Assembly: GCA_034509425.1 (NCBI GenBank) | Contig: JAVTVJ010000343.1 | Location: forward strand, 1,328,501-1,392,500 | Source: Eopsaltria australis | Taxonomy: Eukaryota; Chordata; Aves; Passeriformes; Petroicidae | Direction of reading: 5' to 3' | DNA: 64,000 nucleotides | Shown: one piece after another, positions 26,826 through 39,200 of the stretch | How the letters are laid out: every line of letters begins with the position of its first letter | How positions within the stretch are numbered: the first letter of the stretch is position 1 | Notes under the pieces: generated by a model | What the model saw: the letters and a program-made list of their open reading frames with translations, nothing else | What the model was told of the DNA's origin: nothing | Database searches by the model: none | Made by a program: the position numbers and the translations under genes

Positions 26826-27493
26826 CTTAACCTTGCAGACCTTAAAAGCACTCATTATCCAGAAACCTGATCCCTTGACCAGAGACTATCTTTTAATAGT
26901 CAGAAAAGTAATATCTCATATATGTTTCCCTCGCTCTCAGTTAGCTGTGTGATGCTCTGACTTTGCAATAAATACTCCCATGTCCCAGTAAGTTCTCCAC
27001 CAGATAATGGATTTCTGCATCCATTCTGTTGCAGGAATGATATGAGCCTAATCTTTATTTACATTTGAGAATTTCACAGGTTTAATATGATCCCACTCTA
27101 AAAAAAAATCCAAATTGTTTTATTTTTTGCAAAATCTGTATAATTTTCCCAGCTTCACCACAGAATCACATTCCTTTCAGTGAAAGTGAAAGCTTTTCTT
27201 TGCCAGTTGCTTGTCATTTCTCATATTCAGTTTCTGAACCACATTATTTTCTTGTTACTGCCATTGCACCTACTTACTATATATTATTCAGACCAGCTTC
27301 GTCACAGGTGCTCACTTTTCTCTTTTCAAGCACTTATGCAAATTAAATCACCACTGTAATTTAGAATCTCTTCACTTGCATGCATGCGGTCCAAAAATTG
27401 TCTCATCCAAGTTCCAACTACACACAGGGTGACACCACCACTTGCTCTTAAGCAGGACTTTTAAACACTAGACCTCACACTTTTGCAACAAAA
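26826..27493. other. Unassigned spacer between gypsy and MIR relics
   Basis: On the minus strand this would precede the reverse transcriptase (protease or gag side), but I could not read any conserved motif in it. Confidence 0.45.
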
Positions 27494-27628
27494 GAGGTCA
27501 ATATCATTATCACAGTTTTATAAGGGTGCCGTGTAGGGGTGAAGTGACTTGAGCAAGGTCATCTAACAGCTTGGTGAGAGCAGAACTTAGGTCTTGCGAG
27601 TTCCAGTCTAGTGCTTTATCCAGCGAGA
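27494..27628 (-). mobile_element. MIR-like SINE relic
   Basis: Matches the reverse complement of the MIR consensus over about 135 bp: 'gaggtcaatatcattatcac' (MIR 'ataataatagtacctacctc' reversed), 'tgaagtgacttgagcaaggtca' (reversed 'tgaccttgggcaagttactt' core), 'aacagctt', 'agcagaactta', and the tRNA-side 'ctagtgctttatcca'. It therefore lies on the minus strand and includes both the conserved core and part of the tRNA-related head. Short open frames across it are meaningless. Confidence 0.75.
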
Positions 27629-30600
27629 AACCCTGACTGTGCTGAAGTCTGAGGTCTCCCTGTCCTTGGCCTGTTCTATTAAAACGCTGCACTGGCATTC
27701 ATATAAACCATTTACAAAGGGTAACATCCATTTGTTCTGCATCAAAAAGCAAGAGAGATTGACACATACATAATCTTTTCCTATATGTGATGGATTGATC
27801 CTTGACTTAGGATCATTTCAGTTGCCTCTTTGTGGTCTCTCCGTTACAACAAGAATTTCCCAGGCTTTCCATGCAAGATGAGAATGGAAAGCTGTTAAAC
27901 AACCATTTTCTCGTTCTTCCTGAGGAAACTTTTTACTACCAATCCAAATTTGCAACACCTGTGGTGTTGAAAATGAGGACTTAAAGGCATTCACTCTACA
28001 TTTATGTTTGTCAAACAGTGATTTAAAAACACAAAAATTCATACAGCATTTTTTAAAACACTTTCCAGAGAATTTTTTTTTCCTCCAAAATAATATCACA
28101 TCTAAGCACAGTGCATAATCCTCATACACAGGTTTACCTAGATTTTTGGGATATACTGGGAAAAAAATGTCCAAGGATATTTGTGCCACATTTATGTCCG
28201 TCAATGGCTTCTTGGTATAATTTCAGGAGTATGAAATAGGCCACCTTTGTACTGCAAAACCCTAATAATGCTTTCAATTTGGAATACATGGTGTTCTGAA
28301 AACAGTCTTTCATTGCTACATGCTGCTTGTGTTTGACAAGAACTTTACTGAAATCCTGAGGAGGGGATGGTTGCTGACCTTATGGGCAGCGTACAAGAAT
28401 CTCAGCCTGATTCACACACTGCTTCCCTTGTTCAGGTGATGCCTGAAATAGCAAAGAGGTGTTCCTTCTGTCATTTGGATCATGTCAGTTTGCAGTATTC
28501 CCACTTACAGGCACACTGCCTGATTTCTGGTGTCCCCAAGCTGAGCTGGCCCTTTAAAGATTTAAACCTGGGCCGGAAGGAAAAAGTGAACATCAATGTG
28601 GTCTCATGCAATAAAAGCCTCAATTCACCACTGACCCTCCTTTGAGTTTAGCAAGAACTTGTTGGATCTTGTGCAAACAAATGACAAACCCAGAAGATGC
28701 ACACAAACCTTTTCCTGATGTGAGAAGAAGCAGCACTGCTGCAAAGCGCACGGACTTCAGCAGAATTCATACCCCACTGCAGACCACAGCATGCCACCTA
28801 TGTACATGAACAGAAACTGATTAATGGGCTGTCACTTTATTTGTTGACTGCTGAATTATTTATACTTATAAAGTGTTTAATAATTTAGAGCTGGTATCTT
28901 AACAAATTACAGCTGAAAGTGACAAGGGGAAGGTGGCACAAGAGTCTCACTTGAGATCAATGTCCTTGTTCTCAGGGCACTTTGGAACATGATTTCTGCT
29001 GACTGTCATCAGCAAAAAAAGGAAGGGGGAAGTATGTTGATTTGATATTACGTGTTAAATAGAGAGAACTGCATATTTCAGTAATCAAAGGAAAAAAGTT
29101 GCTTTAAACCAAAAAGAACATGAAATTACTCTGAAGAAATCTACATTTCCATATGAAATGAAAATCATTGTCTTAAAAAAAAAGACTAAATAAAAGCTAA
29201 TTACAGTGTTTGTTTTTAAAATTTTGTCTCAAAGCATTTTATCCATCTTTTCTTGCCACAAAGGATTTGGATACATATTGATTTTGACCTGCGTACCACA
29301 TCTTCGCAAAAAAGCAAAGTCATCTTAATGTGAAGAGGTTATTTTTTACTGTATGAGGATGGAAACAAAATTACCATCTACTGGCTGTATGTGAGTTAAA
29401 CTTAGAGAGTGCATAAGAAAGAGAGACATAAATTCAGATTTTTAATAAAATCCAAATGCTAATCAACAGAAAGGCTGGCTGAGTCAAAGCACCTGAAAAC
29501 AAAATTCCTGTAAAAATCCTCTATATAGGTTAATAACATTTCACCCTAGGATGGTTTTTCCTTCACAGACACTTTAATAGGAAAAAAAAATTAATGTGGA
29601 TATCCAAAATAGTAAATTCCATTCTCTAAGAAGGAATTTCCTGAGTATTAACCCACCCTATTTCCTTTAAATATCATGAGAATGCAGTGCCTAAAAGAAT
29701 CATATTTTGGTGAAACAAAAATTCTTAACAAAGGCACAAGGTTCCTACAACAGAAATTATGCCATCACTGCTGCAGACAAATACATTTTTCAGGGTAACC
29801 TCTCCAGTGATGAGCACAGTTGCATCTTGTAACCCCAATTCTACAATGTCCACAATGGAAAAGCAAGCTGTGCTAACCACTGCTGAATTCCAGTAGCACT
29901 GTATATCCACATGCAAGATACTGTTCACCAGTGCAAGACTGACCTCTGCTTGTATTCGGCTTGCTTCAAGCAAGCACCATATGTCTTTCCATCACAGTAA
30001 CACAGGCACTGTGGCCTTGAACAGTGTAAATCATATCCAGCTCTATTCCCCCCCAATATGCTTAGGCAATCAGTGTTTTCTAGTTTGATGCATGCAGCTT
30101 GAATCCTATAAGAAATAATGCTGCACATGCAGTAGAAACTTGGTTTTGTGGTATTTCCCAGTATTAGCTTCTTCAACAGCAATTTCTTTCTGTGTGTGTG
30201 TCTCTCTCTCTGTGATTTAATTGCTGTTTATCTCCACGGAGTCCTTTCTATGCACATGCTGCCAGCTGGACTAGGATCAGTAGGTGGCCATTACTGGACA
30301 TTTGGGAGCAATGACTTGAATTAAGGCCAGCTGAATCCTACTCTCTGTATTTTCATTCTGTCCTCAGATACAGGCTAACCCACAGTATTTCTTCTGCAAT
30401 AGAGGAGTTTACAAGACTATCAGCTCCAGCAGTAGACTTCAATGAGAACAAGATCTAGTCAGCTCTTATTCTACTAATTCTACTAATGACTTCAGGGTGG
30501 AAACCTGCCCAGCTACATTAGGGACCAGGGTCATATCTGTACTGTAAACTACTCTTAAGGAAGCTGTCCTAAATTTCCACTAAAGAGCAAGTGGTGAACT

Positions 30601-32073
30601 ACATTAAAGGGCATTCTGTTCCTCAGTGTCCATTCCACAAATCTAAAATGTGGTGTTGCCTTGAGGAAGGACAAGTAACAAATGTAGTCTAGTCTAATTT
30701 TCTTTATACCACTGCAAAATTTATTAGGAAAGTAAGTTATATAGTAAAAGTGGTATTTTGTATAGAGATCTCCCTATAGAGGTTTTTTTGAGTGGGGAGT
30801 GTTCATGGATGACTAAAACTGCTAAATTTTTTTCTGTTATAGAATCAAAAAATTGATAAAGGCAGCAGAATATTAGCATTAATGACAAATATTGGCTGAG
30901 AATTTCTTGTTTTTTAAAAAATTCATTATCTTCAGTTGTTGATGGATACTATGTCTTTTGATACACATTTTCTGAGTTTTCTAATATGAAAATGCTCTGT
31001 TCAACTCTTCCCAGGCTACCAAAAACATATAAAAATGGGCAACATTTTTTTATGTTTTGATGTGGGGAATATAATAGTGAAAAACAAGGATCATTTTTGA
31101 AAATGTTGAAGAAAAATCAGATTGAGTCAATACTTTTCCAAACATTTTATACCCAGAAATATACTGTTTCTCCTTTTCCAAAGAGTATTTTTTTCTTTGG
31201 TCAAGATTTTCTAGTATTGAGTGTGGACAATCTATAAAAATGTGGGGGTTTCATGAACACATACGCCGAACATCTTTCACAGTTTGACTAGGAGACCACA
31301 TTCCTTCCATATTAAATCTAAATTATTAAAACTAGAGATGAGAATGAGCTCAACAAAAATTATTGCTGTGCTACAAAAGTATCCAAGTCACATACAGATG
31401 CTCCAGTACATGCAGATGCTCCAAACAAAATGCAGCATCATGTCTACTAAGGCATATACCACTAATCCACCCAAGGTCTTCAGCCTGATCCTCAGGATTC
31501 CCACTGAGTCAGATCTCTACTATTTGGAGGGCAGTTTTTCCTCCCCTCCCCCACAGCCTAGGATAGCAAATATGACCAGCAGGAAGCCTGGAACTGACAG
31601 TATCAATGACAGAGTGAAATCTGAAAGAGCATGGCACAGAGCTTTATTGGTCACAGGAGGTAGTCAGCTATGGCATTCCTTTCCTTCACAATTCACATGA
31701 TGCCCTGACACCACTTCCTTGAAGATAGTATTCAAAAATACCCCTGAAATCTAAGCATAACAATAACATATCAATTACTTATACACTCAGGAACACGAAC
31801 AGGATATTAAAAGGGAATTAGAGAAAATGCAGTCTTTCAGGTAGGTTATTGTTCTCTGGAATGCAAATTCATAAGGAATGTCTGGGATTAGTATCAGCCC
31901 AGTAGAAATGAGACCCGGTCAGGAGATGGTACAGAAAGCATCCCAGACTGATTTCTCCCTGTTTCTTTGAAGCCCACATTTCACATCCCAGTGTAGCACT
32001 GTGTGTGCATATTCATGAGTTGAAGTCTCAGTGACCCCTCAGCTCCACACTGCACAACAGAAATTTCAACTAC
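27629..32073. other. Unassigned intergenic sequence
   Basis: About 4.4 kb without identified genes or transposons. It contains several open frames of 82-138 codons (27818-28204 minus, 28367-28645 plus, 29725-30182 minus in two overlapping frames, 31284-31700 plus). None shows a domain, signal peptide or repeat family that I recognise. Confidence 0.5.
30190..30214. repeat. Short (TG)n(TC)n microsatellite
   Basis: Five to six TG units followed by five TC units. Confidence 0.85.
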
Positions 32074-32154
32074 TGTGTGAAATCCTAACCCCATGGAAGT
32101 CAATGGCAAGATCCTTGCTCACTTGTTTGGGAACAGGAATTCACCCATGATATC
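32074..32154. mobile_element. Short palindromic amniote interspersed repeat
   Basis: The sequence begins 'gtgtgaaatcctaacccca', continues 'ggaagtcaatggcaa', and closes with 'ttgggaacaggaattcaccc'. This matches a short palindromic repeat common in turtle and crocodilian genomes: a left arm 'gtgaaatcctggcccca ttgaagtcaatgg' and its near-complement on the right. The right arm is more eroded than the left. It probably derives from a non-autonomous DNA transposon; no target-site duplication is obvious. The match is to a pattern I remember and was not searched. Confidence 0.5.
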
Positions 32155-35100
32155 TTGTTAGTTCTGGCAGGTTTTCAGGATTCAGCATGCTTTTTGAGAT
32201 GAATCAGTAAGCAGTGTGCAGCTTTCTTACACAGTCCTCTTCTTGAAACAGAAATAGTGTTGTACTGCATAGATTCTATTACCCTTGGCAGCTAATTTTC
32301 TCCTTTGTCCACTCAAATTCAACCCTCCATCCCTTACTTTTTTCCTACCAATACATTTTTATATAACAACATAAAAATTGTTATTAAAAAATCAATGCTC
32401 TGCTATTGTTTATGGTTTAAGTTCAAGAACTGTGGACATCTTCCCCCTGTTGGCCCAGACTTTTCACTGTTTCTGGACAGATGCCTTCTGAGGCTTCAGA
32501 AAACTCACATAAAACCTAACTTCCATATAATTTCCTATATTAGCAGTCTTTGTCCACTGATGGAGTTTTTCTTCTGTAAAATGTTGTTTCTCCTGTTTCT
32601 TCTAGACAACAGCAAGTGTCATTAAAAATTGAAGTGGACAAAACACTTCAGACTACACTGTCAGTAACAAATTTCTCCTAGCAGAAGGGCGGAGTTGATG
32701 ACCTAATAGGTTTTTCGCTATTTTAAAACCTTCAGACTTGTGATACCTCAGTTCTCGGGGTCCTTGACAAATCTGTGGCAGATAAGAAAAAAGAATAAAT
32801 CTTCAGTGACCAACAGTATAACATAGTCCTGTTTTTACTATGTGAATAATTCCTTTCAAATTATGCTTACTTGAACTTGGAATGATAGGTGATGTGGCAA
32901 AGTGTTTTAAATGAAAAGTTTTCATCTTCAGTGTTGGTTATTATAGTAAGCAATAATTTTTCCTAATGTGGCTTAAAATTGAAGAGGCACACTTTTGCCT
33001 TTTGAGGAGGGTCAGGGTTTTTTACTCCATTGCAGTGCAATGCTGACAGCTGAATCCTTCCTGCATCTAGACCAAGGAACTAGGCAATATTGAGGCAATG
33101 GCAATGAAAGGCATTTGAGAAAAAATAAGTCTCATCCTAGAAAATCTGAGAAATTATTCATATTAATGATAAAAAGTTACTCCCTCTAAAAATTCAAATG
33201 ATCAGGTCAGAATTTTTCTTGGAAAAATTTCTTCCTTCAAATTCACAGAGACTTGACATAAACAACCCCAGTGATCCCATCTCCAGGCAAAATCCAGAAG
33301 CTACAACATAGTAGTCATATTTACTCGTGTATTTTTGTTTGAGGTCTGACATGAAAGGTTCCACCAAAGCAACAAGCAGTGAAGTCCCTAAAGCCTGAGC
33401 AAACCCTGAGGAGAGGAGTGGATTACATGAACTCATATGAGACATCACGCCCCTGCTCCCCTCTCCTGCTCTGTAGCACTAAGGAGTCATGCTGCTTAGG
33501 TACTGTGCTCTCTGCTAGCTCTTGCTCTCTCTCTCTCCATCACTTCTAAAATGACTTTCTTTCATGATACGTAAATCATTATTAGACAGCTCCAGCTAAG
33601 GAAATTATGGCACCTAGACGTCATCTGATGGGGGTGCCACACGCACAAGGGCCAATCCAATACTCCTTTTAGGACATAATTAGTGTCTGAGCATAGTCAG
33701 GATTTGGCTCTGGATTGCAGCTACAGAACTGAGCAGTGAGAGCTTAACGAATGCAGGCATTTGAGTTCCACATCTCTATCAAAAATTGAGCACAAAAATC
33801 CAGCTAAAATTATGTAACAACCGTGGTAGGAAAGATTTCTTTTCTCTCTTCTTTGAAGCCAGAGAAAAACAGACACTATATAGTACAGAGAGTGACTACA
33901 GTAATTAGCCTTTTTTTCCTGAATGCTATAGTAAACATTTTCAGAGTAAAACTCAATGCATAATCACTGCTGGTCTAAAAATGACAGCTGTTCTGGAGAA
34001 GACCAGTGTACACACCAATCTCTCCTGTAAACTATTCCACTTCCTTTAGTTATGTTAAGGATTTCTTTTTCCAAACTGAGTATGACTCAGTTCTTTTATG
34101 TGTATTTCTTTTGATTTGTAGCTGTATCTAGATAGACTTTTTACTCCATCACTTTCAGCATAACAGTAAGTGGACAATTCAGTCCAGTAGCTGAGACCAG
34201 TGAAAAAAATGCCCAAGAGAAGTTATGAAGCAGGACACTCAAAATTTTGTTGTATTATATCAACACTGTTGCCAAAATGTTTTTCAAGGATTAAAAAACT
34301 TTTTCAATATTAAAGTAAACAACAGGTACCTCACATGGCTCTAATTAGGAACAGAATGATAATTGTCTATGATATTACTTTAAAAAGTCAGAAGGTTTCA
34401 GTGTTATTATAAATAGCAAAGAAACATCAGAAGGAAGAGGTAGAAAGAGCTTACTTCTCATGAGAAAGCCTAGAGTTTAATCATGAAGGCATTTTCCTAT
34501 TTATACCAACAAAAAAAGCATGAAAAAAAGGTAAAGAAAAACAAATGACCAAAGCTGTAGGCATATCAGAACAGACATTGTAGTATGAAGACAGCATGAA
34601 ACCTGAAGGAGACCTGCATTTTTTCATAATTCCATTTCCATTGCTGGGCAACAGTTGTGAAGAGAAAAAAGTACTATATTTTCCTCAAAACATCCTCCCT
34701 GGAATGTCAGGAATTGACAACACCAACGCAAAAGGAAACAATGGCTGATCTCATGGTTCTGCAGTCGTCCTCTTGCAGGCTTCCCTCAGCAAAACAAACC
34801 CTTCAGGTCACACAGTCCTTGGGGGCCATGCATTAAAATAACCCAGTTATATTCACAGTCTCTATTTGTCCCTCCCAGACACCTTTGTAGTGGCATCAGC
34901 ATCCACCTCAGAGGAGACCATTTTCTCATTCTCATCCCAGCTGGAGAATAAGCTCTGCATTTGAGGTTATCAAGGGGACGGACAGTAAAGGACGAAAAAC
35001 AGCAGCAATAAAGTAACGTTACCATGAAGGCATGGGGAATACCCAGGAAAACATGTAGGCTGACTTTTCTTTGATATACTTAGTTTTGTCTATGGGCAGA

Positions 35101-37320
35101 TTGCCACAAAGGGGGAAAAAAAAAGGAGGGGGCAAAAGAAAACCTATACTTTATTTATTATTTAAATAAACAGTTTTATGCTGTTTCCATTTTGTGCTCA
35201 GTTTTATAACAATATGAGTCCATTTCCCCATCATTCCTTAATATCTATATTGTTTAGGACTTTATATACTGTATGATTAGTTGGCATTGGTACCGTTCAA
35301 TCTGTACTAATCTGTATGCATTTATATTGTGTGAGCAGTTCTCTAATTGGTTTTCATCCAAGTAATCCCACAGAGAATAAGGTTACATGCTGAAAAGGGC
35401 TGAGGTGAGAGAGTGGTTAAAAGGGGAGTGCAAACTCTTTTCCCATCCTTATTAAGAATGCTTTACACATCTGCATTTTCTAAAAACATTTCTAAACTCC
35501 CTCTGTGTGAATAAGCATAAAGTCTATTCCACAGCATAGAAACGCACAGAGAGAAAATGAATTTGTTTCAGAGAACCCCACCCATATCTGCTTTATTTCT
35601 CCCATATTGCTGTATTTCTTGATCAGCTAAGGCTGTGAAAAGTAAATACTACAGTTTACAAAGGTGGAAAAATTAAAACCCAAACAAATCCAGAATAGAA
35701 TATGCCTCTTGGTAGAAAATACAAAATTTAGTTTAAGTAAACAGAGCAGAGACGAAAGACCTTTTCCTAAAGGGCTAATAGAATTGCAAAAAAAGAATAA
35801 AACTACACAAAAAGCCCAAAAGCGAGTCAGCACTTTGAAACTTAACCACTTAAATCCATATATGGGTGACTTGTTTAACAATAGCCCAAATTTCAGATAT
35901 TCCTCACACCAAAATTTCTGAAACATTTTGTCATGTATTGCAGGTACTCCAGGTATTAATTTTGTAAATGCTGATGACAACACTTGAATTTTAAGAAAAT
36001 AGATATTCAATCATATAATTTAATTGCACAGTAATTACACACTTCCATATTTCTGACTCCAAGGACATTTGTTTCATTGAGTTTTTAAAAAGGTTTTATA
36101 TTATTGGTCACACACCACTTAGAAAAGAAAAAAAAGTTGTGGAAAAAAATTATGTATGAGTTACTCTCCTTATCCTTACACATAAAAAAAATCTTCATAG
36201 AATAGCATATTGAAATTTATCAGTACCTGTATATGAATGATCACTGTCTTTATCTACTCCAAAATTAGAATTTTTTGTCACTCAGATCAAGTTTTAGCTT
36301 TGATTATACTTTTTTTTTTCCTTTCCTTAAAACCAAACAAAAAACCACTTAAATCAACATAGTGAAAACTTAATGTAAACCACACTTTTTATACATGCCC
36401 ATGCCCACATTCTGAAGAGGCATTAGAATATTTATTTTAAAAACACAGGGCTTGCTTGCCATATTCACAACTTTCAATGGCTGGATTTTAGAGGAGCCTT
36501 TTTGAAATGAAAGTCTCCTGCTACTATACATTCTTGCTAGTGAGAAAATGCAATTTCACTGCATACAGCTAAACTAAACACTTTTTTACTGCTTAAGAAA
36601 AAGATATTACCAAGTATTTTTTCTGGAATTCAAAATGGAATAAAAGATAAACTTTTAAATTTTACTCAGAGCTATGTAGGTGACAATTTTTCTTCAATTA
36701 GTTATTAGCCTGTCTGTGCCACAAATATTAGTCTGGACTTTAAAGAAAGATAGTTGTCCCACTAAACTTAGAAATTATTTACTCCGAAGGACAATGTAAG
36801 GGTGCTCTTTCCCTCCCCCACCTACGAATGCCACCATGCTTCATTTCTGCATTATCTTCTGGTAACCATCTCCGGAATATTCTTAAAAGCTGCTAACATG
36901 ATACATTAGAATTCAGGCATGTGACAGATACAAAATTAAAGTTGACCTTCTCTGTCAGAAAAAATAAACAGTAACCATTAGCAGCTTTGTACCTCTGCAT
37001 TTAACTCCCTATTTTCTGCCTCCCTAGTTTGGGTCCATTAACTGACTGGTGCAAAAAAGATCCCCGGCAACACTGACTCCCTGTGGATATATTACAATCT
37101 CTGGATATTACACTTGAAATAACCTTTCCTCCATAGCCTAATTTTATATTTGAAATAATTCACTCTTGACTTGGTCACACAACAATATTGGAGACAAGAG
37201 ATGCCAAAATTCTGTAAAAACTTCTTATGTCTGCATCTCTGTCAACAACCTATGGTTTGCACTGGGATCCATTAAGGATTTGTCTTGACAGTTGTGTTTC
37301 CATGATTTTATTAGTCATTC
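32155..37320. other. Unassigned intergenic sequence
   Basis: About 5.2 kb with no gene recognised. The 127-codon minus-strand frame at 35627-36010 is rich in F, L and S from A-rich antisense and has no recognisable domain. A candidate conserved segment at 33580-33780 is listed separately. Confidence 0.5.
33580..33780. promoter_or_regulatory. Candidate conserved non-coding element
   Basis: A complex, mixed-composition segment without low-complexity runs, standing out from its AT-rich flanks. It contains 'acgtcatctgatg' (CRE-like cgtca), 'ggccaatcc' (CCAAT/NF-Y-like) and 'cataattag' (homeodomain core). Function is inferred from composition and motifs only. Confidence 0.2.
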
Positions 37321-37344
37321 TTTTTTTTTTTTTTTTTTTTTTTT
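37321..37344. repeat. Poly(T) tract, 24 nt
   Basis: Uninterrupted T24 with sharp edges. Confidence 0.95.
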
Positions 37345-38559
37345 GCTCTGCCTCATCAGTTATAATAAGAACATCCTTTAATTCACATGAAAATATATTT
37401 TAAATATTATTTTATGGGGAAAGTATCTATTAAAATCACCAGACTTCCAAAAGTTGTTTTATGTTCTTGCATAGAGCAGAAAGAAAATTTCACATCTACA
37501 AAACTTTTAAAAGTTCAGGAACCTTCAGAGTAAATTAGCTAGACGATTGTCATAATAAATTTGATTGAAATAAACGCATGATTCCGGCACCAGATCACAC
37601 AAAAGCACCTACTACGCAGAATTAAATGGAGATTTGATACAAACAGAAAGGTGATTTTGAAACCATTGGTGCTGCAATTCTGTCATGAACTTTGACAAAC
37701 ATGCAGAGTAAGACAGCACTCTTGCATTGATTTTGACCATTTTCCAAGCACAGCAGTCTGATTTCGGGGAGTCACCATATGAACACATCCTGAGCCCTAC
37801 TAGGTCTTGATGGTAAAGTAAGTGTATTCCCACCTCTGTTTCCTTTCAACAGCCACAGTATTTTTCTCTTGTTGTCTACTGGGATTTCCCCCATAATTTT
37901 TTTGTGTTTTCTCCTGTCTCATCTCTCTTTGAAAGAGAGAAACCCACCACACTAACCATTTGATATGATTTGTATTAAATTGGTGGTGGGAAGAGGCTTA
38001 TTATCTTTCCTAATACTGAAATATGTGTACCCCGAAATCAAAAACTCTCTTGTCCTTTGACGTAGAAGAGAACTCTTTTAATTCTCATTCCATCTGTGCT
38101 GTGTTTTATGCAATTTCTCTTTACATTTTGATATTTTCCCATAAATTTCATATTTGTTCTCTGCAGTGATAATATTTAAAACTTTCTTCTGTTTTTCAAT
38201 GCATACATAAATTTTAAAAAAATAAACTCCAATACACCCTTTTTATTAATGGATGCAGGTTGCTTTGACTTTATATAAAAGATAACATATAAAGAACATT
38301 TGAAAGTTTTCAAACAAAACTACAATTTCAATTTGAAAAATGTCACTATACTATCCCAAGTTTGTAATCATCCTGGTATCCTATAGGATTGGTTTCTAAC
38401 TACTTCTTAGCATCCCAGTTTGTAATGTTTTATCTGACTGATTAGATACCAAGCCACCTTGAGAAGCCTGGTGCAGAACAGATGTAGCAAAAAAAAAAAG
38501 AATTTGTTTCTGCCAAAAACCTCATAAGCTCAAGGGCCGTTTAACTTAGCTCAGTCACT
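37345..38559. other. Unassigned AT-rich sequence
   Basis: No gene or transposon family recognised. Confidence 0.5.
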
Positions 38560-39200
38560 TAGTTTATTTTGCATTAGAGGAACTTCTCATTTAATTTACC
38601 AGTCTATAATAGGTAACTTTTTCAATATGAAGCTAAAGGTCACTATTATATGTAAGGAAAATTAAGCCAATGTTCTTGGTTGCCTTACAGTTCTCCTAGT
38701 TCAACTACTCCAATAAATGAACATGTACAACAAGCCGAAGGGCTTTTTATTACAAATTTAATTCATTTCTCTAGACAACTGTGAAATTTGCCATTGACAT
38801 TAGTCATTACCCCAAGGCGAACTAAAAGATGATCTCAGTTAATAAATGATCCTTAACAAGGAACGCTCCTATCTTCTGTGATATTGGCACAGGCACATTT
38901 TATTAATGCAGGACTAGCTTCCTGCCAGAACACTAGCATTCATGACTATTTGGTGTGCTTGTTTCCTCTTCCTGCTCCTGATATTAATAATTATGCAACG
39001 GGATAATTAGCAACACAAAGAGACAGTACTATGTGCTTGCAGCTAGATTTTCAGCACGTTAACCTTCTGGGAAATAAAGAACAGAAGCAAAGAGTCTAGC
39101 CAAATAACCAATGCAGGTTGATTTCACAGTGTGTAAAAGGCTAATTATCTGTGAAAAGTCTGACCTCAAGTAACAAAATTACACAAATGTGCAGGCATTT
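38560..39200. promoter_or_regulatory. Candidate conserved non-coding element / enhancer
   Basis: About 640 bp free of recognised repeats and of homopolymers, with dense developmental-factor-like motifs: 'gttaataaatgatcc' (HNF1/homeodomain-like, 38839-38853), 'attaataattatgcaa' (homeodomain plus octamer-like, 38983-38998), 'ataattag' at 39004 and 'ctaattat' at 39142. Open frames are short. The texture (TAAT-rich but complex) resembles deeply conserved enhancers found in gene deserts. That is inference; conservation cannot be seen from one sequence. Confidence 0.3.

Noticed and set aside
27818..28204. 128-codon minus-strand open frame
   Set aside because: No domain or family resemblance; composition follows the AT-rich DNA; no splice or promoter context recognised.
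31284..31700. 138-codon plus-strand open frame
   Set aside because: Low-information sequence with an internal imperfect duplication; nothing suggests selection on the frame.
35627..36010. 127-codon minus-strand open frame with hydrophobic stretches
   Set aside because: Hydrophobicity comes from F/L codons on the T-rich strand; no signal peptide or membrane family recognised.
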